From Elysia chlorotica (Eukaryota > Mollusca > Gastropoda > Plakobranchidae): 64,000 nt of DNA. Location: the NCBI GenBank assembly GCA_003991915.1, contig RQTK01000001.1, positions 1,033,034 to 1,097,033 of the forward strand. The letters are read 5' to 3'. Under the pieces are notes generated by a model that saw only the letters and a list, made by a program, of their open reading frames with translations, was not told where the DNA came from and did no database searches. The stretch's first letter is position 1, and every line of letters begins with the position of its first letter. The translations under genes and the position numbers were made by a program. This document shows positions 1-10,271 of the stretch, piece by piece.

Positions 1-4
1 AGAC

Positions 5-77
<73 letters not shown>
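1..77. repeat. (GACA)n microsatellite, runs off the window start
   Basis: Nearly perfect AGAC/GACA tetramers from base 1 to 77. Confidence 0.95.
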
Positions 78-132
78 GGTAGCAAACAGCGAGACAGAGA
101 CAGAATCACAGAGACATAGAGCCATAATTATA

Positions 133-412
133 GTTTGAGTTGGACTCTGTTGCTATATATTTAGCGTCCAACGTCAACACCATATAGACTTAATTATTGT
201 GGACGGGTCCCGAGATTAATGCCCAGCAGAGTTAAATGCTACCACACAGAGACAGTGCGGGGATTCCAGGACTCTCCTGTCTCGGCAAATCGGATTACAG
301 TAATTTTGACAACGATCCAATTAGTAGGGGTCGAAAGCGGACCAATAGTGGGTTTTGAACGAGACACCTCCTGGTGGAAAGACCAACGCTCTGCCGCTTG
401 TGACAGTTCGTC
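133..412 (-). mobile_element. tRNA-derived SINE copy (minus)
   Basis: Reverse-strand copy: tail GAGTTGG, then CGTCCAACGTCAACACCATATAG, GGACGGGTCCC, body and a degraded tRNA head ending near 412. A degenerate GACA/GAGA microsatellite abuts its head. Confidence 0.7.
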
Positions 413-900
413 CATAGAGGCAGAGAGACAGAGAGACAGGGAGACACAAAGGTACAGACACATAGATACAGGGAGAGATACAGGGAGACAGAGAGAGAGA
501 CATAGGGACAGGGAGACGAAGAGGAAGAGAGACAGGGAGGCAGGGGGACAAAGAGACAGAGAGACAGAGAGACAATGAGACAGAGAGACACAAAGACACA
601 GATACATAAAGACAGGGAGAGATACAGGGAGACAGAGACACCGAGATACATAAAGGCAGGGAGACAGCGAGAGACATAGAGACAGGGAGACAGATGTAGT
701 GAGACAGAAGCAGAAAGACAGTGAGACAGGGAGAGAGACAGTGAGACACAGAGAGAGACAAAGAGATGGGGATACAAAGAGGAAGAGAGGCAGGGAGACA
801 AGGGGACAAAGAGACAAAGAGAAAAGGAGACAGAGAGACAAGGAGACAGGGAGACAGAAAGACAATGAGACAGAGGGACAGAGAGACTGGGAGACAGAAA
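413..900. repeat. Degenerate GACAGAGA low-complexity tract
   Basis: Imperfect GACA and GAGA units over about 490 bp. Open frames on both strands here (Arg/Asp/Gln or Ser/Leu/Cys-only) are low-complexity artefacts. Confidence 0.9.
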
Positions 901-1057
901 GCTATCATTATCATTATCATCACCGTTACCATTACCATCATCAGCATCAGCATCAACTTCATTAATTCAGTATCATCAAGATTATGGCGCACATCCTCAA
1001 ACTACTACTTAGCTTCTAATGCTGGTGCAGAATGTGGTTCACGATCTCCTATTTTTG

Positions 1058-1130
<73 letters not shown>
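1058..1130. repeat. (CAT)n microsatellite
   Basis: About 24 perfect TCA units. A degenerate related tract lies at 903-955. Confidence 0.95.
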
Positions 1131-1186
1131 GAAGAGTATGATCCTCAAATGACTTCTTAACATGACTTAATGTGCGTCAACTTCCG

Positions 1187-1440
1187 GGAGGCGCAGTGGC
1201 TTTGGGGTAAGACATCGGCTCCCGACGCAAAAGGTCCGGGTTCGAGCCCTGGCGATTTCGCTCTTTACTGGTTGGGTCGGTGTCGGTTTAATGTGACCAG
1301 CTGAGATAGGAGTCATGGTATCTCCACTCTGTCCCGTGTGTGGCAGCACATAAAATTGTCACACGTCAGTCTTGGGGCCCGTCTACAATATATATCCTAT
1401 ATAGTGCTGATGTTGGACGTTAAAAACAACTCAACTCAAC
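1187..1440 (+). mobile_element. tRNA-derived SINE copy (plus)
   Basis: The head has GCGCAGTGGCTTTGGGGTAA and box B GGTTCGAGCCC. The body has CTGTCCCGTGTGTGGCAGCA, then TATAGTGCTGATGTTGGACG, ending in ACAACTCAACTCAAC. Confidence 0.85.
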
Positions 1441-1870
1441 GCGACAATTTCCAAAGCTGATAGAAACTGTGGTAGCGGTCTCTTGTGTTTGTCACCTGTA
1501 TCATTTATTAATTTACACCTTCATTGGGTGCGATGTACTAAGGCCTTGTTGACCAAAAGGACGAACAATCTGTATGAAACGTGTGGTTGTCTTTTTCACC
1601 TTGCGAATAATTAAAGGGCGCAAATGTCTAGTGAAATCTACCACCGCTGGGCTGCTGTCTAAGATTAAAAACCAATTTGGTCTTGTTTACGTAGAGAGAA
1701 AAATTATATCTACGTTAATGAAAAATGAAAATAGTAATGACATCACCACCTCTGGCACAACTGTCAGCACATCCAGCTTTAACAGTTTCAATCTCTGTAC
1801 TCCAACTGCTCTGATGATAGAGTCGCTGTAATCTTTACACCCCTACCCTTCTAGGAGAATCATAATATCG

Positions 1871-2222
1871 GTGAGTTGAATTGGTTGTTTGACGTCCAAT
1901 GACGTCCACCATATAGATAATATTGTGCACGGGCCCCAAGACGAAAGTTTGATTGACAATTTTATGTGCTGCTATAAATTATACGAGACAGTGTGGGGAG
2001 ACCTGGGCACCTGTCTCAGCCGATCACATTATACTGACACCGATACAAGCAGTAGGGGACGACGAAATTGGACAAATATATGCAGACACTAATTTTCCAC
2101 CGCTCGTGAGTTTCGATCCATGGACCTCCTGATTGGGTGACAACGCTCTACCACCAGCTGAGATTCGAACCGCGGGCCTCCTGCCCTCAGTCCAGTGCTG
2201 TACCGACTGATTTACCGACACT
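1871..2222 (-). mobile_element. SINE copy with a second tRNA-like head (minus)
   Basis: A complete reverse-strand SINE runs from its tail (1871) to head box B (TCGATCC near 2115) and box A near 2150. A second tRNA-like head abuts at 2160-2222 (reverse: CGGTTCGAATCTCAGC with a box A-like part). This suggests a dimer or nested insertion. Confidence 0.65.
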
Positions 2223-2229
2223 CCTAATG

Positions 2230-2442
2230 GAAGGTTGTCCATTGTCTTATGGCCGGGCCCCAAGACTGACGTCTGACAATATTATGTGCTGCCACACATG
2301 AGGCAAGGCGGGGATACCATGACTCTTGCCTCAGCCGGTACATTAAACTGACACCGACCCAACCAGTAGGGAGCGCAATCACCAGGGCTCGAACTCGGAC
2401 CTTTTGCGTCGGAAGCCGATGTTCTACCCCAGGGCCACCGCG
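2230..2442 (-). mobile_element. SINE copy lacking its tail (minus)
   Basis: The reverse strand matches the copy at 1187-1440 closely through the head (GGTTCGAGCCC-like box B and GCGGTGGCCCTGGGGTAGAA) and body. The CAACTC tail is missing. A poly-C run follows the head. Confidence 0.75.
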
Positions 2443-2477
2443 CCCCCCCCTCCCCCCACCCCCCCCCCCCCCCCCCT
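2441..2477. repeat. Poly-C tract
   Basis: C-rich run with few interruptions at the end of a SINE copy. Confidence 0.9.
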
Positions 2478-3274
2478 CCAATTTGAATACCTTTCAACAT
2501 TGCTACTACGATAATTACAATTACTACTACAATAACTACTAATACTACTAGTAGTACCACGTGTGTACTTCTATTGCTTATTCTGCTGCCGCGCTGCCGA
2601 TATGGACACTACATAAAACCGACGATAACTGTTAATGGAAAGAAGAGCCTAAAGGAGCGCTCTTTCCAAAAAAAACACAGATCGCTTTATGTATCAACAA
2701 TAGGGGAAAAATTAAATCTTCCGTAGAATTATTGTAGTGCTATTTGTTTAAAATTAACAAAAAGGAAAAAGAACCGGGGAAATGCAGCGAAGAACACAAT
2801 ATTAAATAAAGTTGCGTTTTGTGGCAGATTCATTGGTTAACGATGTTAATTTGCAGAGTTAAAATACTGCTCATTGGGTGATCGGTTTTATTCGCGCTAG
2901 CTGTGCCCTTACAGACGAAGGAAATTGTGACCGTTATTTAGACCCTTTCTTTCCATTAATTTTGATAACTAAGAAACTGTACAGGCTGTGTCAAGATCGA
3001 TAATATTAATAACTATTTATATGTTTTAATAATTTGTAAAGGCGCTATTGAAAAAATATATTAGGCCCTATACTGTATAACTTTTAAATTGGGCATTCTG
3101 AAACATCTGTGAATTTGAGAGGACCATCTTTGTACTTTTAGTTTATTTTGATTCTTATTCTGTTAAGCTTATGTAAAATTTTCCGATCATATCATTTCTC
3201 CTCTCTTCAGGGAGTGATGTAGGCATGGAGGAGATAAGAACGCGTATTTAAAAAAAGGAATGAACTCCGAACTA

Positions 3275-3282
3275 TGACGTCA
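3275..3282. promoter_or_regulatory. Full palindromic CRE (TGACGTCA) in probable MEP-1 promoter
   Basis: A perfect 8-bp cAMP response element lies in a locally GC-richer segment. It is about 410 bp upstream of a good splice donor at 3690 (AG followed by GTGAGT) that could end the first noncoding exon of the MEP-1 gene. CREB/ATF binding is known for this motif; use here is inferred. Confidence 0.45.
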
Positions 3283-3572
3283 GCCGACCGTTACTGAAAA
3301 CGGCAAACCACCGCTTGTTGTGTTGTAAGCTTGCTAACTGCGTGAGTTAGATGAAGGAGGACTGGAGGAGTGGATGAGAGGGACGAAAAAGTAGGAGGAG
3401 GGAGGAATACGTTCGCACATGCGCACAGCGAAGGCGTGTGTTCATTGGTCGACAAAGTAATCATGCAGATCCTCAGTCTGACGTTGTCTGCTTCGTCTGG
3501 CCTAGTCCCAAGCAAGCAAGACCGTCGCACCGTCAGTGTTTCGGCGCCTTTCCCACCTCTACTGTACTTTTA

Positions 3573-3580
3573 TCACGTGA
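3573..3580. promoter_or_regulatory. Palindromic E-box (TCACGTGA) with nearby YY1-like CCGCCATT
   Basis: TCACGTGA is the USF/MiT-type E-box palindrome. A CCGCCATT element follows at 3588-3595. Both lie inside or just before the putative first noncoding exon that ends at 3689, an arrangement common in housekeeping promoters. The transcription start itself is not visible. Confidence 0.35.
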
Positions 3581-3689
3581 CAAGCAACCGCCATTATTTC
3601 CTCGAAAGCTCAAACTAAGTGTCACAGACGATGACACACTTTTGAGTCTATGTCACTATTGTGTCATCAAGATCTATAGGAATGATTAG

Positions 3690-6635
3690 GTGAGTAACAA
3701 TATTACACTTTTTTCCCTTCTAGACTGTAATTTCTTATTAACCCAATCCTGTCGCTACACTTTTACCAACAGTAAAAACTGGTTTCTTTTTGTTCTTTGT
3801 AAGTACTGCATGCCGGGTAGCCACAGAGATTCCAACTTTCAACCCTGCTGAACTCAACCACTGACACAGGTTGGGACTTGGGTCTATCAGGCATGACTCG
3901 GTTGCCTTCCCTTGACTCTTGTTTCAAAATCTCAAAATCAGATTTTAATCTTGTACGGGTGCGTTGGTATGATGTTACACTCTGTTCCAAGTAGAATCTA
4001 TATATCTAGATAGAATCTAACCTAAGTGCAATGGTTATCACATTTTATGATAGATGTAGGTCAATTTAGATAGATCTATTTGACTAGATGTAGAGTCTAT
4101 TTGGAAATGGGAATTAAATCTAGATCTAGATATAGATCTTCTTGTCTCTTGCCTAGATTATCAATTTTTAAGGATTCATAGATTCTTGCTACCTAGATCT
4201 AGATCTAATCTAGGTCTAGGTTCTAGATCTAGATAGACCCTAGGGGTGAAATGCACAAACACAATGTAGGTTGAGGAAACAATGTCAGATAATGTCTAGA
4301 TCTCTATCTCGTGTCACTCTCAGTCCTACTGCTAAGTTCTAGTGTTTTCAATCTGAACACTAGATCTGTAAGTTTTCAAATTCAAATGTTGTTGAGCATA
4401 TATAGATCTAGGCCTAAAGCGTGATCTTGCATTCCAAAGATGTTCAAGATAATCTAGAATCTAGTCTATAGGATAATTTGTAAAGGAGTGTCCATACACA
4501 CAGGCCGCTATAGTGTTTACCTGCCTACATATCATTTGCTTCCAGATTTTGTCGTAATTTTCATATGTACGCCCTAATCTAGAATCTACATCTAGAATTT
4601 TTCAAAGTAATTGAACTTTAAATTATTTTTAATTGAAAGTCAACTCTAAAACGCGATAGGCTGCTGCCAGCCTATGTGATCTTTTGGCACTCTTTCAGTT
4701 TATTAGTAGGCTACAAGATTTGCGTTCATTATATAGATCTAGTTTGTTAATTTCAAACTAATTGTGTGTGTGGGGGCGGGGGGTTGTTTTTTTTGGTTTA
4801 TTGTTTGTTTTTTTTTAATTAAAATCACTAGGCTAGATCTATTATTAAGTCAATTGAGACTTCCTCATAGCTTACTCCATGGACTTCCTCCAATACAAAA
4901 AAATTTAGAATCAAAGGCCTAGATAGGTTTATAATACTTCAGATGTCAAGATATATGATTGATCTGATCTAAAGATGATCACATCAATTAACTGTAAGAT
5001 TCACCATGTTGATCTTTTAAAAATTTTAATTTCAGCTTAATGATGAGAAAAGGGTGGCCTTGATAATAGTACATTTTTGGGGAAGGTTAAAATTCCAAAA
5101 ATCTTCCCCCTATCCTCAGTTGCAAGAGCTAAAAAAAATCCATTTTATTAAAATTATTTAATTCATGATAAAGCATGTCTGTTCTAATCATGCAAATTCA
5201 AGATGAAATTCTGTACTGATCACATTTCATCTAGGTTATAGCAGGCTCCTAAGTTGTAGTTTTTAAAGCCTGGTAGTTGTAAGCTGTGCTTAAAGAACTC
5301 TTCTTTTCTGACATTTATGTCTTCACCAGGTGTAATGCCATGATGCTATTATTTTTATTGCAATTTTCAGTGTAACCAACATCATCACATTTTTGTGGTG
5401 AGTTCCTTTTCTCCCTCTCCTCCCCCTCTCTCTCTCTATCCATTTTGTTTTAAAATTAAATGCAATCCATGAAACCCTAATGACGTGATTTACTTGATGC
5501 GGATGAATCCTGAGGTCAAAGATACTCTGAAAGTTCCTTTAGTGCTTATAAAATCCAATGAAGTTGCTATATAATGTATGTTTTCAATTGTCTGTGCAGT
5601 TGGTATTCAGAATAAGAGGAAGCAAAAGTACAATTGATTTAAGGTCTCTGGTTAATATAACTTATGTCCCAAACTTTAATACTTGTCTTAATTTTGCATG
5701 TGTACGTAAGCCTGCACCATAACATGTTTATCTTCCATACAATATAATTCACCTTGTATTCATAAATAAGATTTGTATTTTTCAGATTATGGATGGCTCA
5801 AACTAGCATCCCTTTCAGGAGATCTGCAAAACATCTGTTGATTTCAGCACAAGTACCGAGATACAGTTGGCTATTTCTGGTTCACTAGTCTAAACGTGAC
5901 TCTTCTTTATAAAAGGTAATAATACCAATAAAAAAAAAATAATGTAGCTCCCTTAGTAGATGTACAGATTAGGCAAATAGATATGTTTAAGTATATACTT
6001 GCGACAATTGTGCTTTTATCCACATAGACCCATACTTTGTATCGACAGCAATCATGCCCTTTCACACTTCTTGGTCACTGATGGCTTTATGCTGCGATCA
6101 CTTTCCTTTTGAGCCATTTTGTTAGTTCGTCCTTTACCTTTTTCCTGTTGTTTTCCATTGCTGCATATATTTTTTTTTGGGTCATTACAGTTGTCGTAAG
6201 ATGGATGTCTTAAGTCACATTTCTGGATTCGTATATATCGGAATGCTTAAATCCTCTTAGTCTGCCTTGGATCTGATTTAATTCAGCGTAGCATTCAAGC
6301 TTGTGATTATAGCATTCACTGATGCATGGAGAGTCCGCAAAAATATGGTGCTTCATTAGAAGTTTATTAGTAACTTAATGTACATTTTGTTTTACTTTTT
6401 ACTTTCAAAAAGATTTAATGAAAGTTAAAGAATGCTGAATTTTGCTAAATGGTAAGAAAAAAAATCAAAAAGGTCTTTTCAAGATTGACGGATGAAGTGT
6501 ACAATTGAAAAGAAACGTTTTTTTTTTCTGAATGGGGCCTAAATATTAAAGTGGAACAACTATTTTGAAAAATTTGTATCACATCCTGTTTGCACATAAT
6601 GAAATATAATATTTATTTTTTTTTTTTATGTTCAG
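3690..6635 (+). other. Probable 5'UTR intron region of the MEP-1 gene
   Basis: No coding potential was seen. The stretch starts at a GTGAGT donor and ends at the TTCAG acceptor directly before the MEP-1 ATG. A possible noncoding exon lies at 5786-5915, between a TTTTTCAG acceptor and a GTAATA donor. It carries a 5-codon upstream ORF (ATG GAT GGC TCA AAC TAG). The first kilobase is dense in TAGATCTA-type palindromes. Confidence 0.4.
3990..4620. repeat. Cluster of TAGATCTA / CTAGATCTAG palindromes
   Basis: Dense AGATCT, TCTAGA and CTAGGT hexamers (for example 4115-4240) within the first intron region of the MEP-1 gene. The word composition is the same as in the cluster at 21170-21990. Confidence 0.6.
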
Positions 6636-9600
6636 ATGGAGTCTGTACAAGACAAGCAAGATGTAGACAGCATAAAGACATCTTCACCTGTCAAGAAGAG
6701 CAACGGCGTTGACTGCAATGGAATTACAGAACATCATCCTGGCTCTGGTGACGGGGCAATCCAATCAAAAAGTGCTCCAAATAAGCCTGATGAGCCCAAT
6801 ATAGAGCAAAATCCAAAAGTGGTTAATGGCTTCTCTGATCCATGCGAACAGTCTAGGGATATGTCGGTTGCAGATGGAACAAGAACAGAACCTTGCGTGA
6901 AAAATGTAGAGGAGATCTCATCAAAATCGCAAACAAAAAATAAGAATGAAGGTTCGGAAAACAAATTGAACGATAAAAGTACCAGTAAGATTCTAAAGCA
7001 GTGTGAAAGTAATCCTACAGTTGCAAATACTGAGTGTGGGACCAAAAGTGATGAACAGAAGGAAGAACAGATGGAGACTGACTTGGACAAATCTGAATCT
7101 ATCATGGTGGGAGAGAAAGGGAGAGGAAGCAAGGGTTCAACTGATGTGGAAATAGATTTTGTAAAGAATAAATTGTCATCGTCTGAAAAGCCGGATAAAC
7201 CAAGTAGTAAAACTGATGGGGCTGATAATGTTTCTGAATCGGCATTGAAAAGTTCCAAAGATAACATAAAAAGTAAAGAGCAGACTAAGGCAGTGAAATC
7301 CCAACCAACTGCTGAGGTATCCTCAAAGGCTAAGGAATCCAAATCTGTTGAGCGCCTTGATTCAAATGATGACATTGAGATAATTGGAGAATCCTTTGCC
7401 CAGGCTCCTATCAACCAGAATGCAGTGTTTGTGAATTCTGGACTGCAGTCTGTGAATAATGTGCCTTTTCAAGCTGGTTTCCCTTCAAGTAGTAGCTCAA
7501 ACCTGCCTAACCTCGCCAACATGCAAAATGCTTTATTGCTACAGAACATGAGGATGTCGGGCATGAAGACAAGCTTACTTGCATCTGGGACCCCTCCAGC
7601 CCATGGTCAGTATGTCTTTCCTGGAGGTTTTAACTCCCCACAGAATTTGTCTCTGCTTAACAATTCTCATGCTCCTCCTACTCCCAAGTCAAGCATGGAC
7701 CAGATAGAGCTGATACGCTGGGAGATTCAGAACAGGATCAATGTTCGACCCAAGTACTTCAAACCCAACCCCACATCTGAACTGGGACCTCTTGCAAAGT
7801 TTCTGTTTGATATAGGATCTGATCTTATTAAAGAATCTGTTTACCATGATCTTGTAAAGATCCAGTCAAGAAAGAACGATGATGACAAGTTGTCTGATAA
7901 AGAACGGGATGACCTATCAAAATTGAAAGAAATAGAAAAGGACCTTCAAGCCACAATTGGGCATCTTAAGTTAAGGTTCAAGAAAAAATGTCACGGCTGT
8001 GGCTTTCAAACTGAGTCTAACAATGTATTGTTTTTGCACAAACAATTTCCACATGAGGACAATAAAAACCTTAGATGTGCTTACTGCTCCTTTAGCACTA
8101 AACAAAGTATGGCTTTTAAATTCCACATGGAAGCAGAGCATGCTATACAAGGCAGGCTGCATGAGAAAAAAGCTTTCTATGAATGCCACATGTGCCCATA
8201 CGAGAACAACCAGGAACAGAAGTTGGTGTTGCACCGTGAGCGTTGCCTTAAACAATTCCGGCCTTTGTTCAACCTGCACCCAAGCTGCCTGTCTGGAGCA
8301 GAGATCAACCTGTGCCTGGAGAACATTTTCTACAAGTCTTTGGTTCCCAAGAACTTGAAGCTGTTGCAACAGAAACATGCCCAACAGCAGGCAGCCTTAG
8401 CTGAAACAAAACGTCAGCAAGCGCAGATACAGATGATTGCCGCACAGAAAAATGCTGCTGCTCTTGTTGCTAAAAAACAGCAGCAGCATTTACAACAGCA
8501 ACATTTGCAACAACTTCAGCTTCAGAAGCAACGCCAACTGCCCAATCTAGCCCCACGTTTTAATTCTACTGTTAATCCTCGAGCCCAGTCATTGTTGCCA
8601 CGACAAAATGTACCTCAGCAGCAATCAGTGAGGTACAATTCTAAGTCAGGACGCCCAACTGTGGCCAATATGCTCAATAACAAGTCAAATAACGGTGCTC
8701 TTCCTGTGCAAAACACCACTCCAGGAGGATTTGAGGTGTGTGAGATTTGTGGTGGTTATGTTAAAGACAGGAAGGCTCTTCGTATCCACTTCTTTTATGC
8801 CCATCGTATTGACTTACCCTTTAATCTTTTTGAGCGGAACCAAGCCCCTCTGTACTGTGCAACTTGTTATGTGAGATTCTGGACAGCCCAAGGCCTACGC
8901 AAGCATATTGACACACACAAGGAAGAGAACCAGACACGAGGTGTTGTTGGCAAGTGCATATCCTGTGGGCATCATGTCCTAAATCTTCTGCTGCATATGC
9001 GCATTGTCCACAACAGAGAATTACAACACTACATCAATGCCCTCATGTGCATGTTTTGTGGGGGACACTTTAGCTCTCGTCAGGATTGTGAGCGTCATAT
9101 CATCAAAACCCACGGCAATGTTGATCCAGTGTCGGGCACATTGAAATCTCCCCCTCTTGCTTCTCAAGGACCAGGCTCCCAGGGAACGCCACCCTCAAAT
9201 GCAAAGTCTGGCTCTGGATCAAAAAAGTTACCATCGGCACGAGGAGGTGGTTCAAACAGCCTTGTCAAAGGAAGTGTGTGTGTTTTGTGCAATCTAAATT
9301 TTGGTCGCAATGTGGATTTGACAAGGCACTGTATGCGCATGCACCACACTTGCATGAAGTGTGGAATGGTGGTAATTGACAAAGCTTCCTTGCTAAAGCA
9401 CACCTGTCTGACCTCACCCAGTGGCACCCGCGATTGCGGTATGTGTGGAGAGTCTGGCTTCCATCCTGCTTACTATGTGAAACACTTGCGGGATAAGCAT
9501 CTGAGAAAGTTCTCAATCAAAGTGGCCAAGGTGGCTAGAGATGTAATAGAGCGTTGGACCAAGCGCCCATACCCATTTGAAAATGATGTTTTGGTTGAAA

Positions 9601-10028
9601 TATCTGACTCTGACGATGAGTGTGTTTCTACTAAGAGTCCTCCTAAGAAACCCAAAATTGGACCAGCTTGCTCTAAGATAAAAAAGCCATTGAAGAAACC
9701 TAAGATTGGCCCAGCATGTAAGATAGGTCGACCCTCTTTGGCAATAAACACTGATCCTAGTAAAGATATCCAAGAATCTAAGACACATCAGGTGGAAAAC
9801 AGGGATGCGGCTGATGAAGTAAAGCCAGATTCTGTTGCTGAAAATGGTCGTGGGGACAGGGTCCAGGACATGAGTGAGAAAAACGGTGCACAGAATAGTA
9901 AGTCTGATAATTGTGACAAAGACAAGAGCTGTGAAAGCTCGGGGCAACCTGGAAAAAGGAAGTCTTGTGATAAAGAGATCTCTGGAAATGACGAAAAACG
10001 ATTGAAATCAGACCCACATAGTGCTTGA
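6636..10028 (+). CDS. MEP-1: MEP-1-like C2H2 zinc-finger chromatin protein, 1130 aa
   Basis: The reading frame is unbroken for 1130 codons. Residues 1-245 are a polar, Lys/Ser/Asp-rich disordered region. A SUMO-interaction-like stretch (DDIEIIGE) lies near 246. The conserved family block follows (IELIRWEIQNRINVRPKYF near 353), then three zinc knuckles near 452-536 (first one CHGC...H468...H473), a Gln-rich segment near 578-645, and about seven more C2H2 or C2HC fingers between 699 and 955. The C-terminus has a second SIM-like motif (VLVEISDSDDE near 985) and basic repeats. Family knowledge: nematode MEP-1 and its fly homologue bind the Mi-2 nucleosome remodeller and repress transcription, with SUMO-dependent recruitment in flies. 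The ATG lies immediately after a polypyrimidine-AG acceptor (6635), so the 5'UTR is evidently spliced on. The coding part sits in one exon, unlike RSPRY1 next door. The family call is confident; the symbol is by homology. Confidence 0.9.
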   Translation: MESVQDKQDVDSIKTSSPVKKSNGVDCNGITEHHPGSGDGAIQSKSAPNKPDEPNIEQNPKVVNGFSDPCEQSRDMSVADGTRTEPCVKNVEEISSKSQTKNKNEGSENKLNDKSTSKILKQCESNPTVANTECGTKSDEQKEEQMETDLDKSESIMVGEKGRGSKGSTDVEIDFVKNKLSSSEKPDKPSSKTDGADNVSESALKSSKDNIKSKEQTKAVKSQPTAEVSSKAKESKSVERLDSNDDIEIIGESFAQAPINQNAVFVNSGLQSVNNVPFQAGFPSSSSSNLPNLANMQNALLLQNMRMSGMKTSLLASGTPPAHGQYVFPGGFNSPQNLSLLNNSHAPPTPKSSMDQIELIRWEIQNRINVRPKYFKPNPTSELGPLAKFLFDIGSDLIKESVYHDLVKIQSRKNDDDKLSDKERDDLSKLKEIEKDLQATIGHLKLRFKKKCHGCGFQTESNNVLFLHKQFPHEDNKNLRCAYCSFSTKQSMAFKFHMEAEHAIQGRLHEKKAFYECHMCPYENNQEQKLVLHRERCLKQFRPLFNLHPSCLSGAEINLCLENIFYKSLVPKNLKLLQQKHAQQQAALAETKRQQAQIQMIAAQKNAAALVAKKQQQHLQQQHLQQLQLQKQRQLPNLAPRFNSTVNPRAQSLLPRQNVPQQQSVRYNSKSGRPTVANMLNNKSNNGALPVQNTTPGGFEVCEICGGYVKDRKALRIHFFYAHRIDLPFNLFERNQAPLYCATCYVRFWTAQGLRKHIDTHKEENQTRGVVGKCISCGHHVLNLLLHMRIVHNRELQHYINALMCMFCGGHFSSRQDCERHIIKTHGNVDPVSGTLKSPPLASQGPGSQGTPPSNAKSGSGSKKLPSARGGGSNSLVKGSVCVLCNLNFGRNVDLTRHCMRMHHTCMKCGMVVIDKASLLKHTCLTSPSGTRDCGMCGESGFHPAYYVKHLRDKHLRKFSIKVAKVARDVIERWTKRPYPFENDVLVEISDSDDECVSTKSPPKKPKIGPACSKIKKPLKKPKIGPACKIGRPSLAINTDPSKDIQESKTHQVENRDAADEVKPDSVAENGRGDRVQDMSEKNGAQNSKSDNCDKDKSCESSGQPGKRKSCDKEISGNDEKRLKSDPHSA

Positions 10029-10216
10029 TTCTTTACTTTAGGTTGTAACATATAAGAAAGACTTTAAGGATGTACCTCTTGCTTGCATGGCTTTCAAATG
10101 TGACGATAGACATTCAGTTAAATTTTATATGTATGCTTTCATAAAGAAATTTTTTTTTTTTTGCTGGTATTCCATAGATTTTATAAGTGTTTTCTTTTTT
10201 TTTCCTTCTGTGTGAC

Positions 10217-10271
<55 letters not shown>

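Noticed and set aside
239-992. Several 120-220 codon frames rich in Ser/Leu/Cys or Arg/Asp/Gln
   Set aside because: They are read-throughs of the GACA/GAGA low-complexity tract and occur in several frames and on both strands.
6734-7414. 226-codon minus-strand frame inside MEP-1
   Set aside because: It is antisense to a well-supported coding frame and its composition mirrors the low-complexity N-terminus of MEP-1.
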